Shown here in pieces: positions 1 to 5,152 of a stretch of DNA of 5,697 bases. The notes beneath the pieces were generated by a model that saw only the letters and a program-made list of their open reading frames with translations, searched no databases and was not told where the DNA came from. The stretch is taken from the NCBI GenBank assembly GCA_900546145.1, contig URBN01000061.1, positions 1 through 5,697 of the forward strand, given 5' to 3'. Positions within the stretch are counted from its first letter, which is position 1. The number at the start of each line of letters is the position of its first letter. The stretch is from an uncultured Desulfovibrio sp. (GTDB lineage Bacteria > Desulfobacterota > Desulfovibrionia > Desulfovibrionales > Desulfovibrionaceae). Both the position numbers and the translations under genes were made by a program.

Positions 1-183
1 TTGAAAAAGCTTTTCCTTATATTGCTCATAACGCTCTACCCAATCTGCAGATTCAATTTTCTTTGTTTCCAAGAGGGATCGGTATTTTTCAATATTATCC
101 GTATAATATATATTATACTTTTTTAGCATGTCTTGTACTTCTTTTTTTTCGGACTCACATTGTTGTATTTTGTCCTTATATTC
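1..183 (-). other. AT-rich in-frame segment replacing the expected alcohol dehydrogenase half of AdhE
   Basis: Positions 1-180 hold 54 G/C of 180 (30%), against 39 of 60 (65%) at 181-240; the switch is abrupt near 181-190. On the minus strand this segment continues the adhE frame with no stop for about 60 codons, while the plus-strand frame starting at position 1 stops at 124-126 and a neighbouring minus frame stops at once. It therefore looks like true coding sequence. The product is rich in Lys, Glu, Tyr and Gln (for example ESEKKEVQDMLKKY and ADWVERYEQYKEKLF) and is probably helical or coiled-coil. I recognise no family. Codon use favours AAA, ATA and TAT, unlike the rest of the window, so the DNA comes from a different compositional source. 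Confidence 0.7.
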
Positions 184-1614
184 CTCAAGGGCGGGGCGCA
201 GGCTGCCGAGCTTGAAGTAGATGCGGCGCGGCACCTTGAACCAGAGCATGTTTTCACGGCGGGCCGCCACGGTCTTGATGTTCATGAGATGCTTCACCCC
301 TATGTTCTCGCTGACGGAGTTGCCGCCCCAGCTGCCGCAGCCGAGGGTCAGGGACGGGGCCACGCGGAAGTTGAAGACGTCGCCGATGGCACCCTGGGAG
401 GCGGGCATGTTCACGAGAGTCCTGCCCGTGGGCATGACTTCCTCGAAGACGTCGATGCGGTCGCGCTTTGACTCATCCGTATAGAGCACGGACGTGTGTC
501 CCGCTCCGCCCTGCAGGATAAGGCGTTTTGCCGTATCAAGAGCCGCGGTGAAATCGGGCACGCGGTACATGCCGAGGACAGGGGAAAGCTTCTCGTGGCC
601 GAAGGGATCGTCCGGGCGGACCTCATCGCGTTCGGCGATGAGCACCTTGACGGACTCGGGCACGGTGATGCCGGCCATGGCCGCGATCTTGTACGCAGGC
701 TGGCCGACGATGGCGGAATTGACCTTCCCGTTTTTGAAAATGACCCCGCAGAGGGCCTCTGCCTGTTCTTTGTCGGCAAACCACGCACCGCGCCACAGAA
801 ATTCCTGACGTACCTTGTCATAGACCTCGTCGAGGCAGACCACGGACTGTTCGGACGCGCATATCATGCCATTGTCGAACGTCTTGCTGAGCAGGATCGA
901 GTTCACGGCCATGCGGATGTCGGCGCGCTCGTCTATGATGACAGGCGTGTTGCCGGAGCCCACGCCAATGGCGGGAGTGCCGGAGCTGTAGGCCGCTTTG
1001 ACCATACCCGGACCGCCCGTGGCGAGAATGAGGGCTATGCCCTTATGGCTCATGAGCTGCTGGGAGAGGGCCAGCGAAGGCTTTTCAATGCAGTCGATGA
1101 TGTGCTCGGGAGCGCCCGCCTCGACAGCGGCCTTACGGATGATTTCGGCCGCGGCGCGCGTGCACTGCGGGGCCCTGGGATGGGGCGAGAAAATGATGCC
1201 GTTGCGCGTCTTCAGGCAGAGCAGGGCCTTGAAAATGGCTGTCGACGTGGGGTTGGTGCAGGGGATGATGCCGGCGACGACGCCCAGGGGCGCGGCGATT
1301 TCGCGGTAGCCGTTGACGGGATCGTCCTCAATGATGCCGCAGGTCTTCTCATCCTTATACTTATGGTAGATGTACTCGGCGGCGAAATGGTTTTTGGTGA
1401 CCTTGTCTTCCATGAGGCCCATACCGGTCTCCCTGACGGCCATGCGCGCCAGATCGATGCGGTGCGCCACGGCTGCGGCTGCGGCATGGTGGAAGATCCT
1501 GTCCACCTGCTCCTGTGTAAACGAGGCGTATTCTTTCTGCGCGGCCACGACGCGCTCAATCATCTTATCGAGCTCTTCGGCCGCTTTCTGGGCTTCTGCT
1601 TCTTTCTGGTCCAT
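1..1614 (-). CDS. adhE: AdhE-type CoA-acylating acetaldehyde dehydrogenase, partial, with aberrant AT-rich C-terminal extension
   Basis: The frame is open from ATG at 1614 to the left edge (538 codons, no stop). Residues 1-478 read as the N-terminal aldehyde dehydrogenase domain of bifunctional AdhE, which interconverts acetyl-CoA and acetaldehyde with NAD(H) in the cytoplasm. Visible motifs are ATGGPGM (198-204), GVGSGNTP (217-224) and the catalytic Cys252 in FDNGMICASEQ; the domain ends with the family-typical stretch IYFKLGSLRPALEE (465-478). AdhE is normally about 870-890 residues, with an iron-dependent alcohol dehydrogenase domain starting here (expected Rossmann-type IVTD stretch). Instead residues 479-538 are a Lys/Glu/Tyr-rich helical sequence encoded by about 30% G+C DNA. 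The start is supported by GGAGGT (complement of 1621-1626), six bases before ATG. The dehydrogenase assignment is firm; whether the tail is a real fusion, a rearrangement or an assembly join cannot be decided here. Confidence 0.9.
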   Translation of the reverse strand, partial: MDQKEAEAQKAAEELDKMIERVVAAQKEYASFTQEQVDRIFHHAAAAAVAHRIDLARMAVRETGMGLMEDKVTKNHFAAEYIYHKYKDEKTCGIIEDDPVNGYREIAAPLGVVAGIIPCTNPTSTAIFKALLCLKTRNGIIFSPHPRAPQCTRAAAEIIRKAAVEAGAPEHIIDCIEKPSLALSQQLMSHKGIALILATGGPGMVKAAYSSGTPAIGVGSGNTPVIIDERADIRMAVNSILLSKTFDNGMICASEQSVVCLDEVYDKVRQEFLWRGAWFADKEQAEALCGVIFKNGKVNSAIVGQPAYKIAAMAGITVPESVKVLIAERDEVRPDDPFGHEKLSPVLGMYRVPDFTAALDTAKRLILQGGAGHTSVLYTDESKRDRIDVFEEVMPTGRTLVNMPASQGAIGDVFNFRVAPSLTLGCGSWGGNSVSENIGVKHLMNIKTVAARRENMLWFKVPRRIYFKLGSLRPALEEYKDKIQQCESEKKEVQDMLKKYNIYYTDNIEKYRSLLETKKIESADWVERYEQYKEKLFQ

Positions 1615-1662
1615 TGATTAACCTCCGGCGCGAAACGCCATATCGGATGCAAAACGGGCAGT

Positions 1663-1718
1663 TTACCTTCTCAATATAAGATGCGTCAGGGCAAAGGGAA
1701 GTGACGGGGAGAAGGTAA
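1663..1718. repeat. 10-bp inverted repeat in the divergent adhE/LOG intergenic region
   Basis: TTACCTTCTC at 1663-1672 is the exact reverse complement of GAGAAGGTAA at 1709-1718, with 36 bases between. One arm abuts the possible adhE -10 box at 1673-1678 and the other sits upstream of it, a layout compatible with paired operator sites. A separate TTCACAA at 1735-1741 matches one half of the Rex (NADH-sensing repressor) consensus, but its partner half is not present at the right spacing. Operator function is inferred. Confidence 0.35.
1673..1678 (-). promoter_or_regulatory. possible -10 box for adhE
   Basis: The complement reads TATATT, about 59 bases upstream of the adhE start codon and inside the 280-base divergent region. 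No convincing -35 hexamer lies 16-18 bases upstream (the best is CTTCCC/TTCCCT), so an activator would be needed if it is used. It is flanked by the two arms of the inverted repeat at 1663-1718. This is a weak call made from sequence appearance only. Confidence 0.25.
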
Positions 1719-1894
1719 CAAAAAGCCGGTTTCCTTCACAAGAGAGGGATATACGGAATAACGGGCCGGCGGTGACAGGCAGAGCATGCCGTGTCTTGAC
1801 GTCCGCGGAATGATAACGCACACTCTTCCTGTTTTTTATCAGTGCAGAGCGCGGCTCTCTCATCGCGCTAACCTTCGGACAAGGAAAGAAAATC

Positions 1895-2560
1895 ATGCCT
1901 GAACTGCAGAAAAACATCATAGACGATCTCACAAACTCTACCACCGAATCCTGGCGCACGTTCCGCATCATGGCCGAGATGGTAACCGCCTTTGACGCCC
2001 TGAACAGCGTTGACAGGAACTGCATCTCCATTTTCGGCTCCGCCCGAGTGAAGCCCGACCAGCAGGAATACGCTGACACGGTTGCCATCGCCAAGGGGCT
2101 CAGCGAGGCCGGCTTTGGCATCATCTCCGGCGGCGGACCGGGCATTATGGAAGCCGCCAACAAGGGAGCCGTGGAAGCCAACGGCGTCTCCATCGGACTG
2201 CATATTCATCTGCCGAAGGAGCAGGGCTGCAACGAATATGTGCGCCTGCGCTGCAACTTCAGGTATTTCTTCGTGCGCAAGCTCATGTTCGTGAAATACG
2301 CGAAGGCCTACGTGGTCATGCCCGGCGGCATGGGCACCATCGACGAGTTCTCCGAAGCCTTCGTGCTCGCCCAGACCCACCGCATCAAGCCTTTCCCCAT
2401 CATCCTTTACAACAGAAAATACTGGGCAGGCCTCATCGACTGGCTGAAGAAGTCCATGGCTGCGGGTGGCTTTATCACGGAAAAGGAAATTGACAGACTC
2501 GTGACCATCCTCGACACGCCGCAGGAAGTCATCGACACGCTCTCCCGCTACAACTTCTAA
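1895..2560 (+). CDS. LOG-family (TIGR00730-type) nucleotide-binding protein
   Basis: A complete protein of 221 residues. It carries the two signatures of the LOG family (often misannotated as lysine decarboxylase): GGGPGIMEAANKGA at 79-92 and PGGMGTIDE at 143-151, with an Arg-Lys pair at 128-129 ahead of the second motif. An earlier FGSAR stretch near residue 50 marks the first strand of the Rossmann-like fold. Characterised members cleave the N-glycosidic bond of nucleoside 5'-monophosphates (plant LOG releases cytokinin bases; bacterial relatives act on AMP or related nucleotides). The true substrate here cannot be read from sequence. The likely location is the cytoplasm, usually as a dimer. 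The start is chosen because AAGGAAAG (1881-1888) lies seven or so bases upstream. It is divergent from adhE and closed by a strong terminator, so it is probably a single-gene transcript. Confidence 0.9.
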   Translation: MPELQKNIIDDLTNSTTESWRTFRIMAEMVTAFDALNSVDRNCISIFGSARVKPDQQEYADTVAIAKGLSEAGFGIISGGGPGIMEAANKGAVEANGVSIGLHIHLPKEQGCNEYVRLRCNFRYFFVRKLMFVKYAKAYVVMPGGMGTIDEFSEAFVLAQTHRIKPFPIILYNRKYWAGLIDWLKKSMAAGGFITEKEIDRLVTILDTPQEVIDTLSRYNF

Positions 2561-2563
2561 ACC

Positions 2564-2589
2564 GCTTTCATATAGAGTATAATGAAAGC
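2564..2589 (+). promoter_or_regulatory. hairpin competing with the downstream terminator
   Basis: GCTTTCAT at 2564-2571 is the exact reverse complement of ATGAAAGC at 2582-2589, giving an 8-bp stem with a 10-base loop. It starts four bases after the LOG stop codon. Its 3' arm shares AAAGC (2585-2589) with the base of the terminator stem, so the two hairpins cannot both form fully. The repeat itself is seen in the sequence; an anti-terminator role is inference, and the terminator could still fold from its inner 10 or so pairs. Confidence 0.4.
2578..2583 (+). promoter_or_regulatory. candidate -10 box (perfect TATAAT) for the EamA/threonine aldolase genes
   Basis: TATAAT exactly matches the sigma-70 -10 consensus. 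The hexamer 17 bases upstream, TTCTAA at 2555-2560, matches TTGACA at only 3 of 6 places and overlaps the LOG stop codon. Initiation would fall near 2590, inside the 5' arm of the terminator hairpin, so a transcript from here would begin with most of that hairpin. No other promoter is evident between the LOG gene and the EamA gene. Confidence 0.4.
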
Positions 2590-2620
2590 CCGCGTTCCCC
2601 TATGGGAGCGCGGGCTTTTT
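2585..2620 (+). terminator. intrinsic terminator after the LOG gene
   Basis: AAAGCCCGCG (2585-2594) pairs perfectly with CGCGGGCTTT (2609-2618), and the inner TTCCC/GGGAG adds four pairs and one G-U, closing on a CTAT loop. The 3' side runs into five T (2616-2620). A strong GC-rich stem plus U-tract 24 bases past the LOG stop codon is a classic Rho-independent terminator. It ends only 22 bases before the EamA start codon, leaving no room for a full promoter after it. Confidence 0.9.
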
Positions 2621-2642
2621 CTCATATAAAGGAGCGGGTATT

Positions 2643-3056
2643 ATGTGGCAGGTGTATGCGGTTCTTTCCGCCGTGTTCGCATCCCTCACGGCCTTATTCT
2701 CCAAAATGGGCGTGCGGGGCATCGATTCCAATCTGGCCACGGCCGTCAGGGTCAGCTTTATTCTGATTCTCGTCTGGGGCATCGTCATCTTCACGGGAAA
2801 AATGGGAGAAGTCCGTTCCATTCAGCCCCGCACCATGCTTTTTCTCTTTCTTTCGGCCATTGCCACCGGTCTCTCCTGGCTTTTCTACTTCAAGGCCCTG
2901 CAGCTCGGCGACGTGTGCCGCGTTGCCCCCATTGACAAGCTGAGCGTCCCTCTGACCATGGTGCTCGGCGTTGTTATTCTGGGCGAGGCAGTGAGCTGGA
3001 AGCTCGTCCTCGGCGGCCTTCTCATCACGGCAGGCACGCTCGTTCTTATCCTTTAA
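2643..3056 (+). CDS. small single-domain EamA (DMT superfamily) transporter
   Basis: A complete protein of 137 residues, half the length of the usual ten-helix EamA transporters, so a single EamA repeat. About five hydrophobic segments are visible: 4-22, 33-52, 63-84, 95-113 and 117-137. The last three carry the family pattern, with a Trp/Tyr-rich helix ending in FKALQLGD, then APIDKLSVPLT, and a Gly-rich terminal helix after GEAVSW. Single-repeat members are expected to work as dimers in the inner membrane; the substrate is unknown. The start is supported by AAAGGAG (2628-2634) eight bases upstream. It precedes the threonine aldolase gene by 73 bases on the same strand with no clear terminator between, so the two are probably cotranscribed and the cargo could be an amino acid or related metabolite. 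That link is inference. Confidence 0.85.
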   Translation: MWQVYAVLSAVFASLTALFSKMGVRGIDSNLATAVRVSFILILVWGIVIFTGKMGEVRSIQPRTMLFLFLSAIATGLSWLFYFKALQLGDVCRVAPIDKLSVPLTMVLGVVILGEAVSWKLVLGGLLITAGTLVLIL

Positions 3057-3129
3057 CCGGCGTTCTCCTCTTTCAGAGGGGTCAGCCTGTCCTTCTGCGG
3101 CGGGCTGATGAGGCGCCAGGGATTTTTTT

Positions 3130-4176
3130 ATGATTGATCTTTCCTGTGATTACAACGACGGCGCGCATCCCTCGGTCATTGAAGCTCTCATTGAAACCAA
3201 TACGGAAAAGCTGCCGGGCTACGGCGCGGACGCCCACACGAAGCGCGCCGCGGATCTCATCCGGGAGGCCTGCGGACTGCCCGCGGCCCGGGTCTTCTTC
3301 CTCTCCGGAGGCACCCAGACCAACGCCATTGTGATTTCGGCTATGCTGAAACCCTACGAGGGCGCTGTCTGCGCCGCCACGGGACATATCAGCCTGCACG
3401 AGGCCGGTGCCATCGAAGTAACCGGCCACGAGGTGCTTCCCCTTCCTGAAACCGAAGGGAAAATCACGGCCGCGGCCCTGGAGAAATTCCTGAAGGACTC
3501 CCGCGCCGACGGCAACCGCGACCATATGGTTTTCCCCGGCCTCGTGTACATCTCGTTCCCCACGGAGTACGGCACGCTTTATACGAAAAAGGAGCTCACC
3601 GCCCTGCACAGTGTCTGCCGCAGCTTCGGTATTCCGCTCTTCATTGACGGAGCGCGTCTCGGCTACGGCCTCGGGAGTGAGGCCTGCGACCTCGGGCTCC
3701 CGGATCTCGCGCGGCTCTGCGAGGTTTTCTACATTGGCGGCACCAAGGCCGGCGCCCTCTGCGGGGAGGCCGTGGTCTTCACGCAGGACAACATGCCTGC
3801 CCACTTCATGACCATGGTCAAGCAGCGCGGCGGCCTCCTGGCCAAGGGACGGCTTATGGGAGTGCAGTTTGAGGCCCTCTTTGAATCAGATCTTTATTTT
3901 GATATCTGCCGCCACGCTGACGCCATGGCCATGAAAATGAAGCGCGGCCTCAGGGAGCTGGGCATCCCCCTCCGCATCAACACCCCCACGAACCAGCAGT
4001 TCCCCGTTTTTGAGGACAGCATTCTGCCAAAACTTGAAGGAAAGCTTGCCTGGAGCTTCTGGGAAAAGCCCGATGAAACGCACACTGTGGTCCGCCTCGC
4101 CTGCAACTGGGCCACGCGTCCGGAAGATATTGCCGGACTTCTTGACCTTCTCAAAGAAGCCCTTAAAAAAGAATAA
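3130..4176 (+). CDS. low-specificity threonine aldolase / beta-eliminating lyase family, PLP-dependent
   Basis: A complete protein of 348 residues, the usual length for this fold-type I PLP family. The PLP Schiff-base lysine is Lys206 in FYIGGTKAG; Asp173 in FIDGARLGYG should contact the PLP ring nitrogen; His86 in TGHISLHEAGA corresponds to the residue that stacks on the cofactor; SGGTQTN (about 59-65) forms the phosphate-binding loop. The N-terminus (LSCDYNDGAHPSV) is the typical opening of the family, which supports the start; upstream lies CAGGGA (3117-3122) before a run of T. The expected reaction is cleavage of L-threonine or L-allo-threonine to glycine and acetaldehyde in the cytoplasm. 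The acetaldehyde could be used by the AdhE-type enzyme encoded at the left of the window, though the two genes are not in one operon. Exact amino-acid specificity cannot be read from sequence. Confidence 0.88.
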   Translation: MIDLSCDYNDGAHPSVIEALIETNTEKLPGYGADAHTKRAADLIREACGLPAARVFFLSGGTQTNAIVISAMLKPYEGAVCAATGHISLHEAGAIEVTGHEVLPLPETEGKITAAALEKFLKDSRADGNRDHMVFPGLVYISFPTEYGTLYTKKELTALHSVCRSFGIPLFIDGARLGYGLGSEACDLGLPDLARLCEVFYIGGTKAGALCGEAVVFTQDNMPAHFMTMVKQRGGLLAKGRLMGVQFEALFESDLYFDICRHADAMAMKMKRGLRELGIPLRINTPTNQQFPVFEDSILPKLEGKLAWSFWEKPDETHTVVRLACNWATRPEDIAGLLDLLKEALKKE

Positions 4177-4190
4177 AAGAAAGTGTGTCC

Positions 4191-4244
4191 GCGCGTCCCT
4201 TCTGCCGGAACGGATTCTCTCCCACCGGAGGAGTCAGGACGCGC
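4191..4244. repeat. 8-bp inverted repeat in the leader before the lipoprotein gene
   Basis: GCGCGTCC at 4191-4198 is the exact reverse complement of GGACGCGC at 4237-4244. The 38 bases between contain two further CCGGA copies (4205-4209 and 4225-4229). It lies just after the threonine aldolase stop codon and about 90 bases before the lipoprotein start. No U-tract follows, so it is not a standard terminator. It could be leader structure or chance in GC-rich DNA; no known riboswitch is recognised. Confidence 0.25.
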
Positions 4245-4320
4245 TCCGTTTCACGCCAAAACCCCGTTTCCCCGTGGGGCAGGGCAGCGCCTGTCCGGAA
4301 AGGGATACGGGTCAGAACAA

Positions 4321-4325
4321 AGGAG
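4321..4325 (+). promoter_or_regulatory. ribosome binding site of the lipoprotein gene
   Basis: AGGAG, part of AAAGGAG, lies six bases before ATG 4332. It decides the start: the same frame is open back to 4185, but only the 4332 start gives a good site and places a lipoprotein signal peptide at the N-terminus. Confidence 0.8.
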
Positions 4326-4331
4326 TTTCCC

Positions 4332-5075
4332 ATGAGGCATTCCCTCGCGATTCTGTTCTGTCTGGGCGCCGCGCTGGCCCTTGGCGGCTGCGTCTCCACC
4401 GGCCAGCAGCGCGGCCTCTATAACAATGCCTATGTTTCCACGTCCAATCCGGCCGTGAGCATCTCCGTGAACGGCATTCCGTGGAAAACCGGCGGCCGCA
4501 GCCACGGCTATCTCAGAAACGCCAGCATGGTCGGCGGCCCGAGCCCTGACGTGTACACCCAGGTCTTCGGCACCAGCGCCAGCGCTCCCATGGCCACCAT
4601 TACCCATGCCGTTGTCAATGACCGCTGGTACTGGAACGATGTCACCCCGCGCATCGGCGCCATCGATGAGGAAACCGTCGTTATCGGCGGTGCCGGGTTC
4701 AGGGCCTTCACCTATCTTGTGCCCAGGAACAATGACCCCTTCGGCGGCGTTGTCGGCGATCCCACGGACGATGGTCCCGCGTACTGGATAGCCAGATACT
4801 TCGCCCGCGTGGTGGATTTCAGGCTCGGCAAGATTATTCTGGAGTACCGCGAACCCGCCCCGAAGGGCATGGTCAGCCTTTCCGGCAACCCCGTCGGCCA
4901 GAGTGAGTTCATCAGCCAGTTCGAGAAGCGGGCCGAAAAGGCTTTCACGCTGGGGACCCCCGGCAGTGTGGGGCAGCTCACGAACGGCCGCCCGTCGGAT
5001 ATACGCTGGGCGTTCATGCGTGATGAATTCCTCGGCGACTGCACGGAGAACCAGCCGGACTTCGATAACGACTAA
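4332..5075 (+). CDS. uncharacterised lipoprotein
   Basis: A complete protein of 247 residues. The N-terminus is a type II signal peptide: short basic MRH, a hydrophobic core, then the lipobox LGGC with Cys20 as the lipidation site. Residue +2 is Val, not Asp, so outer-membrane sorting is expected in a Gram-negative cell. The mature part is soluble, with no further membrane segment. It is rich in Gly, Asn and aromatic residues, with stretches such as NDRWYWNDVTPRIG and GPAYWIARYFARVVDFRLGKIILEYREP, and ends in a very acidic tail (DFDND). It resembles lipoproteins of unknown function seen in Desulfovibrio relatives (possibly the DUF4851 group, from memory and unverified). It is preceded by a 155-base leader and followed by a GC-rich hairpin, so it is probably transcribed on its own or with partial read-through into glucokinase. 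No function is claimed. Confidence 0.85.
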   Translation: MRHSLAILFCLGAALALGGCVSTGQQRGLYNNAYVSTSNPAVSISVNGIPWKTGGRSHGYLRNASMVGGPSPDVYTQVFGTSASAPMATITHAVVNDRWYWNDVTPRIGAIDEETVVIGGAGFRAFTYLVPRNNDPFGGVVGDPTDDGPAYWIARYFARVVDFRLGKIILEYREPAPKGMVSLSGNPVGQSEFISQFEKRAEKAFTLGTPGSVGQLTNGRPSDIRWAFMRDEFLGDCTENQPDFDND

Positions 5076-5095
5076 TCGGCAAAGCAACATAACTC

Positions 5096-5127
5096 AGGGC
5101 CCGTCTGGCAGTGCCGGGCGGGCCCTT
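5096..5127 (+). terminator. GC-rich hairpin after the lipoprotein gene, possible weak terminator
   Basis: GGGCCCGTCTGGC (5097-5109) pairs with GCCGGGCGGGCCC (5113-5125), 13 pairs including two G-U, around an AGT loop. Only TTC follows the stem, so the U-tract is poor. It lies 21 bases after the lipoprotein stop and 27 before the glucokinase start. It may terminate weakly, protect the upstream mRNA end, or attenuate entry into glucokinase. Confidence 0.55.
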
Positions 5128-5152
5128 CAGCGCAAAGCACCCAGAGATGCCC

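Noticed and set aside
496..1617. Long plus-strand open frame of 373 codons
   Set aside because: It lies antisense to the AdhE dehydrogenase domain, whose motifs and catalytic Cys are clear on the minus strand; the plus frame is a GC-rich shadow with no recognisable motif.
1796..1817. TTGACG followed by TGATAAC as a promoter for the LOG gene
   Set aside because: TTGACG resembles a -35 box, but TGATAA is only about 9 bases downstream, and the hexamer at 17 bases (CACACT) is a poor -10 box.
1846..1858. Small hairpin AGAGC-GCG-GCTCT before the LOG gene
   Set aside because: A five-pair stem is expected by chance in this composition, and no T-run follows.
1663..2380. Two overlapping minus-strand open frames opposite the LOG gene
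   Set aside because: Both are antisense shadows of the well-supported LOG-family gene, and one runs into the intergenic region without a plausible product.
3082..3108. TCAGCC/GGCTGA repeat just before the threonine aldolase gene
   Set aside because: Six pairs with a 15-base loop is weak, and the run of T at 3123-3129 begins 14 bases after it, too far for an intrinsic terminator.
3082..3804. Minus-strand open frame of 240 codons
   Set aside because: Antisense to the threonine aldolase gene, which has its full set of PLP residues; no motif in the antisense product.
4251..5090. Minus-strand open frame of 279 codons
   Set aside because: It covers the lipoprotein gene in antisense. The plus strand has a good ribosome site and lipobox; the minus product looks like a compositional artefact rich in Ala, Gly and His.
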